Below, piece by piece: positions 1 through 13,387 of a stretch of 64,000 nt of DNA (the stretch's first letter is position 1; every line of letters begins with the position of its first letter). The position numbers and the translations under genes are program-made. Origin of the DNA: Polytrichum commune (Eukaryota > Streptophyta > Polytrichopsida > Polytrichales > Polytrichaceae). Where the stretch lies: NCBI GenBank assembly GCA_950295325.1, contig OX485809.1, positions 20,970,144-21,034,143 of the forward strand. Direction: 5' to 3'. The notes below the pieces were generated by a model, which saw only the letters and a list, made by a program, of their open reading frames with translations, ran no database searches and was not told the DNA's origin.

Positions 1-120
1 GCTCCGACATTGCTCCAAGAGCCTCTAATTCGGAAAAACCTAGAACCCAAATGCAAACCCTAACAATAATGATAGTCATTGGTGACAATAATGGATGAAA
101 ACGTAAATGAGATGAAACTA

Positions 121-479
121 CCCTAAATATGATATTTAGTGCCACCAAGTCTAATTGTCTTACTCAATACTAATTGTAAACTGTGGTATAGTGTCACCAA
201 CACTAAATATTAACCCAATATGATTTGTCATTCCTTGCAAATTTTTGTAAGGGGAATTGAAGATTTAAAGTGTTGCAATTATTGTCACTTGCCAAGTGTT
301 TTTTCATCCAAATTTCAATCATCCATGATGATATTTCACCACAAGTTGTTGACAAGAGAAGGTAGGGTTTTGGCCAATAAACAAACTCATCCATCATCCA
401 TGACAATATATGTTCACTTACTCATAAGAAGTGTCGTATGAAAAGTTACCATATGACACTAAATATCATATTTAGTGTA
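121..479. repeat. Small inverted-repeat (MITE-like) element
   Basis: The two ends carry near-identical inverted copies of a motif of about 20 bases. The left copy (about 121-141) reads CTAAATATGATATTTAGTG and the right copy (about 457-477) is its reverse complement with one difference at the outer end. The motif is itself almost palindromic. The interior (about 315 bp) is AT-rich and has no credible coding sequence; ORFs of 60-75 codons here overlap on both strands and look accidental. A similar end motif bounds a second segment at 36680-36883. No target-site duplication was identified, so the superfamily is open. Confidence 0.45.
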
Positions 480-3400
480 GCACATTTATTGTTAATTTTA
501 CCTCTAACCTTTCGGCCCCCCTCTTGTACATCTACCATTACTTCAAAAAATTTAATAGCCTTTTTACATGTACACACTAGAGAAAAACAATACCTTTCCC
601 TTATATGATACTAGGTACACTAATTCCTCAAATGAACCCTTGGTACACTAATGTTAGTTCGTATGCGGTGTGAAGACTCCACCCCCTGGGATTGGCTTTG
701 GACATAAATACATATGTGATAGTTTCTTGCCTACTTTCAAGATCTCCTACCCTTCAATGTATATCTAGGGTTTTGTTCTATAATATCATCAAAATGAGCT
801 GTCACATCTCATATCTAGGGTCATCTTTTATAATATTGTCTAATACGGGTACCATGTAATCTTCTATATATTTTGTGTGCTTTTAGGATGAATGCAATCA
901 CAAGGTGAACAATTACTTAAGTGGATGTTGAGCCTAGTCCGTTCATGTTAGGTGAAAGGGGGGGGGGGGGGGGGGAAGGTAAGGTTTATCATGTGTATTT
1001 TGGTACTACTTCCTTCATTGTCCTTGCACAACATTATTCAATGGTCATTGTAAGTTACGTGGGGTCTGGAATAAGTCAGAAAAATATTTTGAATTATATC
1101 CTACTTATTTTTTCTTACCAATATATTCAACATGATAAACTTGGGTGAAGCACTCTCATTGATATTACTAGAATGGATTAGCTGATAGCAGTTGAAAATG
1201 TTAGGTGCGACTTTGTACTAGAAAACATACGATCAAAACCCCATGGGGGAACTCAATACGTGAGTAGAACCCCTCCTTAACCCGCCACGCAAGGTAGGTT
1301 TTGTCCAAAGTGGACACATTTCCAAAATTGAAGCCTTCTTGTGGGAGATCTCCAACCCTCAAACTTTGAGATACTTGGCAGAGGTAGTAAAAATTCGTTA
1401 CCGATTTGGAGTTCGTGGGAATTTGCTATGAATTTCTAAACACAAGATTCTTTTGCTCATGAATTTGTCATGTAGAACCCCCGCCCCTTTCCCATGGAAA
1501 ACATTTTTGTTGTTGCTTAAAGCACACTCCTCTATCATTCACATATTTTCGGTGCTCATTCATCTCGAACTTGATCATCCGAGAAACTCATGCGATTGAT
1601 GAACGCATTTACTTTCAACCCGTGATACATGTAGTTTTCATGAAATGAACTACCTCGTAGAACCAATTCCATCTCATTAGAGGTCGAAAACATTTTAAAA
1701 GAAAAAACGATCGACCACTTAATGAGGTTGACCGTCAAGTTCAACCTTAAGGTAAGCCTTATTCCATTAGTGGAGGTGTTGGAATAAGACACGTCTTCCG
1801 TAGTCCATTATACATGGTGTGTGGAACACGTCTACTTATGAGAGGACTTGGAAGATAGAGTGTCAAAGAAGCTTAGGAGAAAATACAATATGCACTCCAA
1901 AATTGGCAATGACGATAAGTGGTGATGGTTGGGGTATGAAAATGTCAAGAACTAGTTGCGGGAACAAGGGCGAAGAACCGGTCCTCACCCACATAGCACA
2001 AAAGGTGGGGAGACAACATGAGGTGACAAGTGTGGGAGATAGGTTTGTAAGGTTTAGGCATCTATACCCAATGAAACAAGAGAGTTTGCATATGTTTAGG
2101 AGTAGTAATAGCAAGGAATTAATTTTTCTTGCGAAGAGAAACAAATTCTAAAGAGAATGCAAAAATAAAATTAAAAAAATGATTTTGTTATTTATGAATA
2201 TGGAAATTGCTACAAATATTGAAGTGATAAAGTTAGGGTAACAAACAATCGATCTATAGGTTAACCTGTAACTACTCATCTGAATTCTAACGCGTGGCTA
2301 CAACAATTTGTTAAAACTCCTATGTGCAATTTGATCATTTAACAAGTTGCCATCACGTAAACTTTAACTCCACTTGTCGAAAAAAAATCTAGATCTCATC
2401 CATGTCGACGTTACATGATCCTAGTGAGCTGTTAAATGGACTTGGTCAACTATGAATGCCTCAACCTTAGATATTTGCATTTCCATCTTGTGTTTCCTAC
2501 TTGAAGGTTGGGATCGTTCAATGTGCATTTTTCTTAGCCTCTCACGTGTCTCTATGTGCATAGATTGTGTATGTAGATTTTGAGGCACGATATCTATGGT
2601 AGTGACTAAATTATCCCAAAGTTGCACAATGTCTCCAATACTATCAAATCGTTTTTCGAACAATAACCACTTATTTGCAAGCTCTAGACTAGAACTAGGG
2701 GAACATTATATGTTATGGCATTCAGTATTCTACCTGTTTACTGAAGACAAACATCCATTTATTTTCAACATAATAAATTGACAATTATTTTGCCAGAACC
2801 CAAGGGTGCAAATTGCAATGGATTTTTGTTATCGGTTATTACCTAAAATATAAACAAAATTTCAAAATTCGTTTAGGATTTAAAGAGGAGATGTTGAGAG
2901 GGTGCACTTGGGAAAATAAGCATGCAGAATTTCTATAGACTACCATATAGCTTTACATCTAGACATCAAAATTACAGCACAAGTTGCTCGATATTTCAAA
3001 ATATTCAATTTAATCAATTACTTATAACTTTATGTGCATAATAATAATAATAATAATACCCTTCGCAACCCACCTTTAACCAATGTATCCTAGAACAAGA
3101 TCCTAAGTATTTTATGTTATCTCCCCATGGGTGGACTCTTCATAGTATGTACGAACTAATGTGAGTGTATTATTTGAGGCATTAGCGTACTTAGTGAACA
3201 TAAGGGAGAGGCGTTATTTTTCTCTAGTGTGTACAACCAAAAAGGCTATTAAGAAATCCAAAGTAAACATAGATGTACAAAAGGGGCCCTAAGCTTTAAA
3301 GGAAAACTTGAGAATAGATGTGTTAGTTTCATCCAATTCATGGTGTCATCCAATATTGTCATATGGAAATAGTCCTCAATGACAACCTTGTCTATTTTGG

Positions 3401-6400
3401 GTTTGCATTTTGGGTTCTAGGTGTTTACAAGCTGGAGGTGTTTGGAGTGCCCATGGGCTCCATTGAGTTGTGCTCTCCATATTGTAGCTAAGTTATTATG
3501 CTTTTGTCTTTGTTTGTTTGATGCAATGATTGAGTTACATGCTATGAATGAAAAAATGTTCATGATTTTCTCATTGGAAAGTGAAAGTGGATTTCATATG
3601 TAATAAAGGTGCATTTTATTCATGATTTATATGTGGTGGTGGTGGTGGGGGGGGGGGGGGGGGTGGGGGAGGGCATTTAGCACATTAAATTGAAAACCTT
3701 AAGATAAACACATGAGTCCATTTTCTAGCTTACAGTTAGTATGTATACATTTTGTTTTGATGTGATGTGCTATGATGTGTGATGTGTGATGTGTGATGCG
3801 TGTAATGTTGTAAGGTGTGTTGTAAGGTTGATGGAGCATATTGAGTGATAGGGTACCTTGGGCAATACTCTTGGGAGAGTCTAGGGTATTGCCAAGAACT
3901 TGGCCTGGGTTGGGATTTCACATGCAATTCTCTTGTTACTTGTATGTTGGAATATTAAGGGTTTGCACACATTTTGAAGGTTTAGTTGAATCAAGCTTTC
4001 TTGCCCCTTTTGAATTGACCGATTTGAGTGTGGGACATTGAGATGGAGTTTGCTAATTTTGATGGAGGTTTGAGAAAGGAAATAGTGGTTGGCATCAACC
4101 TTTGTGTCATTTTCTAAACGCCTCAGGCTCTTTGTATGAGGCTAATGACATCTTTGTTGTTTTGTTGTAGTGTGGCTTGTTGGGTTTTCATTGACCTTTT
4201 GAACTTGTTTGTTGTTTCAGTGTTTGTAGTTCCCTCATGGTAATTAGGGGGTTGAAGGAATTATTAGCACCATACAACACATGCATAATTTTTTTGCCTA
4301 TATAGAAATTTGATATTAATTTTTTTGGTATGAGATATATAATTTAATTAAGAAAAATTACCATACTCATTATAAAATGAAATACCACATGAAAGGCTAA
4401 AATATGGAAACTACATAATTGTATAGTTCTAAAATTCTCTTTAGAAAAGAAGTTCCAATAAATAATGCCCTTTGCTCACATGTGGATCCAATATTGTACA
4501 CTAAGTGCACTTTCCTTGGAGAGTCAAACTAACCTTATTGTTATAGTCATTAGGCTTTTGTGTAAATGGGGGGAGGAGGGGGTGTTTGGCATTTGTTTGC
4601 CTTGCTACCATCCCTGACCAATTGATGGCCTTGGTTACCATGCTTTGGGATGCCATTGGCTTAACCCTCTACTGCATTGAGGTTATTTTCAAATAGTCAA
4701 CCAAACCTTGAACCTCATCATGAGCTCCAGATGAGAAGTGATACAATATGCAATTCCCACGAGGCGACTATGTTGGTGACAATGGGATCATCCACGACAA
4801 CATTGCTCAATGTAGGGTTGTTGGTGCTCAAAGCCATGAAATTTTGTAACCCTACATTGAAGTGTCATAAAACATTTTAAGCATATATTGTGCAATTATA
4901 AACTAAGAGAAAAATAGAAACAATCCTAGAAAAACAAAGGTGATATAATATATAATTAAGAGTAGTTGAATGTTTTCCTTTGCCAAATCTAGATGTTCAT
5001 TGGTGGTGTTGTATTCAAGCATAAACTTCATTTAAAACATATAAAATCCCATCCATTTGAACAATTTTATAAGTTTGACTCCAATTACCACTTCACTCAT
5101 GTTGCAACTAAGGAGGTACATATAAACTAGGGTGACCAAAATCAAATGGAATGAACACGTTGATCTCTTGAAGACAATATTGTCTTGCAAACTATTATGG
5201 GTGTGTATCCAAATTGAATGTCTACAACCCAATTGTTAGGAGCTTTAGAGCTTAAGTGTTTGTCAAGGGCCAGGCGGCCCACCCAAATCATGACTTATAA
5301 AGGGAGATCAAGAAACTATACGCATTGAGAAACCATGGGTTCTTCTTAATTTAAAATATGGTCATTTAGCATTTTTTTGCATGCCTAAGTTGATATTTAA
5401 ATAGCATATCAACATATTTAAATTAGAGAATCCCGGATCAACTCAAAGTTTAGCAAAAATAACCTAGTCAAAGCAATAAGAACACAAGATTGGTTGCACA
5501 ACTTGATTTTAAGAAAATGAGGTGCTTCACCTACTTCATTGCTTGATCCTTTTCCTTTCACTTTAAATAATTTCTCACCATCTATGATGTGAAAAACTAC
5601 GATTGGATAGAGTACGTTTATGAAGATCATCCATTTATTTTAACTCTATCTTTTGTGAAGCATCCAATATCTTTTTAAATAAACATTATTCATTTGGCAT
5701 GTGCTTCAAAGCTGCACTAGGGGCTTATCTTTTGGACAATGGGGAGCGGACGAAGAGAGAGAGAGAGAGAGCGCAATTGAGGGTATTATTGTAGGGGGAT
5801 TTTGATGGCCAAACTAATCAAATGAATCATTCACTGACCTAATTATCTTATTCATGGTGTTTTAAAGGTTCATATAATTACTTACATATTGTTAAGAGGG
5901 GTATTTTTCAGCCCCTTAATATATTCTAAGAATTAAAGTAAAGTAAAAAATGAAATCCAAAGATTAAAAAAGATATTTCTAATAATGCGGGTGCCAAAAC
6001 TAAAACTATGTTAGCAAGGAATGACATCAAGAAATAATGATTTATGTAGATAGGTTTTTGGTTTGGGTTCAATTGAATAAAACACACAAGGAAGGCTAAA
6101 TTAGTGTCAATTTGGGGTTCTAGGTGTCATTATTAGGTTAATTGATAGGTCTCAATGAGTTTTAAGTAAGAATTGGGTATCAAAACCTAAATTAAACTCG
6201 ATTTCAAGTGATTTTTATGCGGTACTGTGAAACTAGAAGGTGGATTACAAGGGTCACTTAGTGCAATGCATATAATTGCGTAGTCTCTCCCTTACAACCA
6301 ACCAGTGTCCAGTAGTAATGACTCATTGTACCATGGATTTGAATGCATGAATTTTTAGCTCATCAATTGGCTTTCAAATGCCAGTAACATTATATAATCA

Positions 6401-7650
6401 AGGCCAAGGGCACCCCTTTACAAACCATAATCCTGCTTTGTTCAAGTGATAGTTTAATGGATTATGAAATATTGTAGTGAAAATCCTACGGATTTCTGAG
6501 TTGATTACTCTTATCTTTGATCCAATGAATCCGTCTGGCCATTGTCCTTACTTATACCAATTGAAGGACGTCCATTTGTAAGGTTCAAAAGCTATTGTCC
6601 ATGGCAAGTTAGGTAGGTGCCAAAACAATTATCCATTCCTTGACTTTTAGATGATTTTAATTATAATTCGCAAGTGGCCCCAAATTGATTAAATGATATC
6701 TAGTTGTGGCAATAATTTGAACCATAGTCTTGGACAATATTCTAGATCAATTTCTTGGCACCTTAAATTCATTGATTAATCCAAAGTTTATTCATAATCC
6801 AACTTAGTGACCAATTTTCCTTCCTATGACTAATCTATCTCTTTTAAAATTTAAGGTTCATCTTATTGCGAGTTCAACAATTAATTCTCAATCCTTTGAT
6901 TAAACAAAAATTTCACAAGTCCATGGTTAGCCCTTATCTCTAGATTGTGACATCGGATTAGTCGACCTTGTAATTTCTTTTGCGGCTATCGGTGGCTGCT
7001 ATGATTTCTTCAACTTAGATTGCAGCGCGTCTAATTAACCTTTCACGTTCTCAATACAAACAATCGTCAAGGGTTGAGTTCGGGGGTTGTTATTTCATGA
7101 GTGCTCTGACATGAGCATGCTCATGTTAGACCCCTTGGTTATAGGGGTTATAGGGTTGTGACCCTCGAGTATAGGGGCTAAGGATCCACAGGTAGAGGTG
7201 CCCATCAAAAACAATATAGCAACCCTAAACAAAATATTAACACATGCAAATTTTGGTGTTAAGAATTCATGAACAAGTTCAAAAAAGTTGGTGATAGGGC
7301 TTGCTCATGCTCACGTCCTAGCTTCACTTGGTTGAGTTCAACTTTGTATCAACAACCTTTGCTCTTCCAAAGGCCGATTAGACTCAACCAAGCCCTTAAC
7401 TCACATAAGCAATCCTAACCGTGGGCTATGGTCTTATGCAAATTCATAGCTGGTTGTAAAACGGATACCCATGAACTTCCTATCCTTAGGCTCCTCGTCT
7501 CCTAAGAATTGATAGGCTTAGGGCCAAGTTCCATGTGCTGGTGCTGGTCCATTTTTTAAGTGGGTGAGAAACGGGTGACATCATCCAACAAATGGGTGAT
7601 TTCACCCATTTAATGAAGGGGTGTCAGCCCCAAACTCCCACCCTTGTGCG
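480..7650. other. AT-rich intergenic DNA, no gene recognised
   Basis: No ORF exceeds about 110 codons and none has a recognisable domain, codon bias or splice-linked continuation. Visible structure is limited to poly-G runs near 959-975 and 3647-3662, an ATA microsatellite near 3041-3057 and a GA run near 5755-5771. The longest ORF (1819-2151, plus) overlaps a minus-strand ORF of similar length and matches nothing I recognise. I read this as old repeat-derived sequence. Confidence 0.4.
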
Positions 7651-9330
7651 TCGTAGTTCGGGTGGAAGCCTAAGGCTCACATGTACTTGATTGACACCAC
7701 TAAATCCTTGGGACTTGGCACCCAATGCTCCCACAATATAAATCTCAAACACACAACTTTTATTTTAAGAGCACAAGGTCCAAAGTATTTAAAAATACTC
7801 TTTCCTCGTGTGGGTATTCCCAACACCCTCACTTCTTAAATATTCAAAACACCACACCTAAACCCTCAACCCTACTACACCGGGCTATCCTAAACTTGGA
7901 TCTAGAGCCACCACCGAATTAAACAGTCGGCTTGGCACCCTCCCCACTACAAATGCAATGATTACTTCACACACACACACAATTAAAACATCCCCCAACT
8001 ACCCACTACCTACTAGCTCCTAATTCCAAGTTCTGGCTCAGTTCACCTCCTGGCATGGCCTCCAACTTCAATCAGTCCACCTTCTGTTCGACCTCCCTTC
8101 CTCGGCTAGCTATGCATTGGAGCGTTCCCAATTCGTGTCGACTACGTTGGCTCCTCCTGTTTCGGTGGGATGCGGCAATTGGACACAACCCTTCATGGCA
8201 GTGAGCTCTCCCAGCCTAGATCATCGAAATTCAGCACTGTATCTTACTCCCCTGTTTGAGAGTCAACTCACTTGTATTCGGCAGCTGCAAACCTTGTCAA
8301 CTCCGACCCCAATGCCCAACTCGGCAACATTCTCTCATCAACATTATCCCACCAAGTGCTCCTTGTTAGCCTCTTCATCCAGCGCACCAACAACAATGCT
8401 CCCCCACATATTCATACAAATTCTCACCATCGAATCAAAAGCACCTGCCCCCTGACTCCTCCTTTCTAGCTCTAATGCCACTAAGCGGCCGACAGGATGT
8501 GATCTTTCTGGGACACCGAAGGCTGTGAAAATTTGCACTCAGGCTCACACTCGGAGTCGCGGCAGTAGTGGTTTGTTGGGATTTATGACTCGCTGCTCAA
8601 TCTGGATTCTGCCAGTAGAATGTGCATGTCAGACCTGCTGGAGGTGGCAGTCTCCGCTTCGAGGTTAATAACGCAGGGCCATAATGATGCTCGGACGAGA
8701 GCTCGGAGGAGCTGCTCTGTTCTCATTCGCCTCCCGACTTCAGACGCCGCTTTGAGGTCGCTCAGGCGCTTCAGGTAGCATCTGGGCCTCTTCGCCTCAC
8801 CCGAGAATTCCTTCGCAGCTACCGCGCACATCGTCGTCCTCCCCTCCTCCAGACTCTTCTGCCTTGAACTTAGTCCTTTGCTGCGCCGTGAACTCAGTCA
8901 ATTAGCGCTCTCCCCTCGATGCTATTAAATCTCATAGCTCCCATAGAGCCTTCCATCCTCTAGCCGCCATCGCCACCCGAAATACCCCTTATCCAGTTCG
9001 AGCGAACTCACCTGCCCCGACGGAGCTTGTTCCATTGATTCCTTTCTTTACTGCCTCCCAACAGCCTGCCTGCTGGGCCTAACTCCTCATCGCCACCGCA
9101 ATGGCTGTGTCACAGCCCATCAGCAGCAGCTGCCGCTTGGGCCACAAGGCAACACCGTTGGATACCATGATTTCATGCTCAACCTTCAAAGCTCCCAAAC
9201 CGGCAGGGGCTTCGCCCTTCCTTGGTCAGATCCCGCAGCCGCAACTGAGAGAGAGAGAGAATGAGAGGCTAGCCCCCTGACTCCTGAGACTCCCCTGAAA
9301 ACCTAACTACAATTCAGCTGAATTGCCTCA
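7651..9330. other. GC-richer patch with unrecognised short ORFs
   Basis: Base composition rises clearly compared with both flanks. Overlapping short ORFs occur on both strands, for example 8117-8455 (plus, 112 codons) and 8583-8831 (minus, 82 codons). The minus-strand peptide is rich in Lys, Arg, Ala and Leu and could be an exon, but no partner exon or family match was found. A GA run lies at about 9247-9260. The patch could be part of a decayed retroelement or an unrecognised gene edge. Confidence 0.25.
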
Positions 9331-10551
9331 ACCGGTTGGCTACTCAAAAAGCTCCTTGGGATCATGCACCCATCCTAAAACAAACAATAATCTAAGCCTA
9401 AACAAACAATACTCTTGGGCCCAAGCCACTTGAGTTTAACATCACCCACTCTAATTTAAAACTACTTTACTAACTTTTATTTTTTCACTTTTAATGACTC
9501 AACCTCAACACTTAACTCAACTATATCTAAACTTTAACACATCACTCTTTTTTATCTCTTTAACAATTCAAGCAAACATAAATTCTAAGGTTTTCGTAAT
9601 TTTTAATATTAAGTTGACATGTGGACACAATCTTGGGCTCACAAGGGGGTACTTCTATGTAGGGTGCTGGTTTATTCCGAATTCCTACTTTCCCACCAAA
9701 TTTGGTGAGTAATAAGATGTCACGTTTTTATGAAGGTGACCGGTAATGAAGGTCATCGTCATTTAACTTTTGATATTTGATTTGCACAATAATTTTTGTA
9801 CACTCATTGAATGAATTCCAAATTATATGTTCTTGGTGTCCATAGGTGGTACGGATGTCATTTAGTGGCCTTTAATACCCAAGGGTGTACCCGAGATGAC
9901 CAGCTGATCCGGTCACCGGAGCTCTCTAACCGGCACATGTCCTTCTTTTGATCATTAGGACTACCGGTCCTTTGGCACCGGTCCTTGCACAACGTACAAT
10001 ATGTGACACTTATCCATGGGGGGTACCGGTCCTTGGGTGAGGGAGGATGGACACATGAAACCACCCTTTTCCCATTCGCCCATCCATTTATTTTTCAAAA
10101 AATAAACCGGAACCAGTACATGGAACCTCGCCCTTATTGCGACTTAAGGCTTTCATCCTTCACTCGGATTCTTGAGCCTAGGGCCCTTCCCAAGCTCACA
10201 TGCATTTCATTACCACTCTTGATAATGATCCTAGTCACAACAAATTAAAGCTTCTATACTCAATTACGATTCATTGAATTGGGATAGCCTTTCCTGATGC
10301 AAGTGAAGTTGTTAAATTTCTCTACTAAAGTTTATGAGTGGCCTTGGCTATGGTTTTCCTTGCATGTACACCTATGTTGATTTGACAATAACCGATAACC
10401 TTTGACACATGAGGAGTTCAATTTCCAGCTCCTCTTCTTGAGGGTGATTCTTCCTCTTCCAAATCGTCAATTTGAGATTTGGTGGACTTACTTATGCCTT
10501 CTCAAGTCAAAGATTTTGATCTATGGGATCAGACGATTGATTGACCCTTAT
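9331..10551. other. AT-rich intergenic DNA, nothing recognised
   Basis: I see no gene-like ORF here. A 72-codon plus-strand ORF at 9494-9712 and an 87-codon one at 9985-10248 lack domains and neighbouring exons. Confidence 0.35.
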
Positions 10552-10629
10552 CGAGGAGGAGGCTTATAGCCTCTTCCCGAAATGCCGCCCTCTGGGGCGG
10601 CCACGTCACCTGTTAGGGTTAGGGTTCAT
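10552..10629. repeat. ~78 bp repeat with telomere-like tail, copy 1
   Basis: This begins CGAGGAGGAGGC, contains a short hairpin (GAGGAGGC...GCCTCTTCC), then ACGTCACCT, and ends in TTAGGGTTAGGGTT. A second copy with about 80% identity by eye lies at 12060-12141 in the same orientation, so the pair brackets the nad5 fragment. The TTAGGG-type tail resembles plant telomere repeat (TTTAGGG), but only two units are present. Confidence 0.6.
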
Positions 10630-10719
10630 TTATTTCTTGAAATTATATTGATGGAGCTTCACACCCTCGCCTATGACTTTAATAAAAATGTACCTAATGG
10701 CACATAAGAGCCCTCGAAT

Positions 10720-11145
10720 ATTTCAAAAACCCTTCATTGCATTAGGTAACCAAGTATGCAATTCTATTTTGTGAAGATTTTCCAACAATGCCAATAAAAA
10801 GTAAAATACAAATAATAATTATGGCATGAAATCTCATATTGCAAAAAATTGAATATTGATGGGGTTTGGAAATAGCACTAGCACAAGCAAAAATAGTTGA
10901 AAAGTCTATTGTTTGAAAGATAGTGAAACAACCCATAATCCCGAGAGCTAATTCAAAATCACCTACTTGATTGACAAGCATAGCTTTCGTAGCTGCTTTA
11001 TTGGCTCGAAGCCGTGTAAACCATAAATTAATTAACAAATATGAAGCGAGACCTACTCCTTCCCATCGTAGAAATAATTGAATAAAGTTATCTCTAGTAA
11101 CTAACATTAACATAAAGAAAGTAAAAATAGATAAATAGCACATAT
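10720..11145 (-). pseudogene. nad5: Nuclear copy of mitochondrial nad5 fragment (NUMT)
   Basis: The minus-strand translation of 10742-11143 matches the central membrane region of NADH dehydrogenase subunit 5 (complex I, proton-pumping ND5/MrpA family). It runs from the [15 protein letters not shown] segment, through [11 protein letters not shown] and [12 protein letters not shown], to [12 protein letters not shown]. Downstream, a single-base shift moves the frame, and similarity resumes briefly (LHTWLP-like) to about 10720. Only about 140 of roughly 670 residues are present and there is no mitochondrial start or end, so this is a transferred fragment. Most replacements relative to the conserved family are Gly to Arg or Glu, Arg to Gln and Glu to Lys, which are G-to-A changes on the sense strand. 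This is the signature of cytosine-methylation decay after arrival in the nucleus. Similarity stops abruptly at about 11146. Confidence 0.9.
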
Positions 11146-12059
11146 TTATAATTGCGACCGAACTTGTGACATCACGGCTATGAAATGTTTAACTTGCCCA
11201 ATTTTTTGGTAGCGGCAAGAGCAAAGACAGGAGTTGATTTTTTACCAGGCTAGATGAGTTTTGGTGAACAACTACACTCCAGTAATAGTCTCCCACTTAA
11301 CGATACACACAATTCAAAGTTTCCCTCAATGCTCTAAATTATATCCTCCAACAACTCAATTCTGTAATGTTTCAATTATTCACATTTAGAGAGTTAGGAA
11401 ATTGGTCCGTTGCACAGACTATTATAGTTAGTGACATACAATCTATGATTCATTCATAGGGCAATTGATCACTCTCATCCACCTTAGATGATTGCATTGA
11501 TTATCTTACAACTCCAAATACTCCCTCTCTCTTTAGGAAATGAGCATATATTTGATCAAGTAAAGGAGAGAGTATGCCAAACGTCAATGTAATTCAAATC
11601 AAACTACTTGTCTTACACACTCCTTCATTGAGAGACTAAACTAATTCAAATGAGGGCGGGTGCAAGCATGGTCAAGTACACAAATCCATTACTTGCATAG
11701 ATTTAAGTGAAAATGATTCAAAACTATATAACTTTGAATTTTGTGAAGGAAAAAACCATAAACAATTGAAAAACACATAGATCTACAAAGCCAAGCAATT
11801 TATGTTGACAATTGTTTTTTCAAGAAAAGTCTACATATTTTAAAAGACGGTGCAAGTAGTGTGCAAGTAGATATATTTGACACGTTTTGTTTTGTTTTTT
11901 GTTTTGTTTTTTTTAATAATAATAATATTTAAAAATTTAAAAATTTAAAAACGTGATAAATTTACATTCAATTGGTGTTTGTCTACAATTTCTTGTAATG
12001 ATGCCCTCAGTTTTATAATAAATTCAAGGAATATGGAGAAATTCCAACTTCAAAATATT
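11146..12059. other. Intergenic DNA between nad5 fragment and repeat copy 2
   Basis: AT-rich sequence without ORFs above 60 codons. It includes TTTTGTTTTG runs and an AAT microsatellite near 11917-11931. The first ~110 bp next to the nad5 fragment could not be assigned to nad5 with confidence. Confidence 0.35.
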
Positions 12060-12141
12060 CGAGGAGGAGGCCTAGAGCCTCCTCCCGAAATGCTGGCCTC
12101 TCCAACGGCCATGTCACCTACGTTTTAGGGTTAGGGTTAGT
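12060..12141. repeat. ~78 bp repeat with telomere-like tail, copy 2
   Basis: Second copy of the unit at 10552-10629, in direct orientation. It has a better hairpin (GAGGAGGC/GCCTCCTC) and the tail TTTAGGGTTAGGGTTAG. Confidence 0.6.
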
Positions 12142-12984
12142 GCGACGAGAGGCTGTGGTGGTGGTGATGATGATGATGGTGTGCTTATGGTTTTGCAACC
12201 TGTAATCCTCGAAGAAGCCTAACCTATGAAACGATTCTTAAGTTTTCGTCCGCCATCCATACGAGGTCGGCAGACAATGCACCGAAGTGGGGTTAGTTGT
12301 TGCGAACAATTCGACAAACGAAGCAAACAAAACCAGGCACGATTGTCTCACTCCTATCCTCGCATCCTCACATCGTCACATCCGCGACTCAAAAATCTTC
12401 AGAAAGAGTGTCGTCACAGTGGCGGTGTTTTCGCACTTATGGTTTATGGGATACTACAGATGGGGTTGTAGGAGAGGAAAATTCATTCCACTCTTTCCTT
12501 GCTCAAGGTTTAGGGTGAGCATCTCGAATCATGTTGGAATCGAGCTCTGAACAATTTTCACATGTGGCCGAGCTATAAGTTTCATGTGTACTAGTTAATT
12601 AAGCCTGTGGGTGGGAGTAAGTGTTTGGAATAGGGCATCGTCCTGCGTTACTACCACTCACACTTTCGATCGGGGTTGTAGAGAGTGAGAGAGTACAGAG
12701 AATTTTGCAACTCTATGTCGTTTTAGTGTAATCAAGCTTGGACAACGCTAGGTGCGGAGGGGCTGTGGATTGTGAAGAGTTGTGATGGAGACTGGGAGGT
12801 AACAGACTTTTTACCGCAGTAGATGAAGGGTATGGTAGTGTACTATGGTCTCTGGGATGATGATGTTAACCCTAACTCCACGTGCTTCATCGAGGCTTTG
12901 TATCGTTGGGGGAGCATTCGAGGTTAGGGAACATCGAGCTTCTCGTTTTTTGTTTGGTGTTTGTGTGCTGGTTGGAGCTTGTTC

Positions 12985-13316
12985 GGTTTGGGTTAACCTA
13001 AACGGTGACCTCGACTTCCTGGAGTTGCAAAATATCTGTTATTCGTGTCTTATCAGTGAGGGAAGGGAAGGAAGGAGCAAGAGGTAATTCCGAAGGTTGA
13101 GGAGTGGACGTTGTAGAAAATGTTAAGAGAATTTAGAGCCCTGTATGTCCTAGTGTTGTTTGGATTAGGGGTTGTGATGAAGAATTTGAAGAGAATGAAG
13201 CTTCTCCTCTCTGCATTATTTTAAATTTCGTGAGAAGAAGTGGCCACATGTCTCTGGTTATCTCTCTCCGCAGATCATCTTCAGCTTATTCCATGCCAGA
13301 GTTTAACCTCTGCAAA
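12985..13316. repeat. Segmental direct repeat, copy A
   Basis: About 330 bp with a diverged direct copy at 13388-13714 (roughly 80% identity by eye, with small indels). Shared landmarks are GGTGACCTC..CTTCCTGGA, GAGGAGTGGACGTTG, GAAGAATTTGAAGA and CACATGTCTCTGGTT. ORFs that overlap the repeats do not keep a common frame, which argues against a duplicated exon. Confidence 0.65.
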
Positions 13317-13387
13317 ATTCTGAACTTGGTCCCGAAAACTGTCTTGCGCAGTGCATCTTTGGTGCACGCGGTCATTGAGGTGTATGA

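Noticed and set aside
8117..8455. 112-codon plus-strand ORF in the GC-richer patch
   Set aside because: Ser/Thr/Pro-rich with overlapping ORFs in other frames and on the other strand; no domain or splice continuation.
11160..11260. Possible extra piece of nad5 upstream of the NUMT
   Set aside because: A short TPVxAL-like translation on the minus strand resembles a later part of nad5, but the match is too short and out of order to claim.
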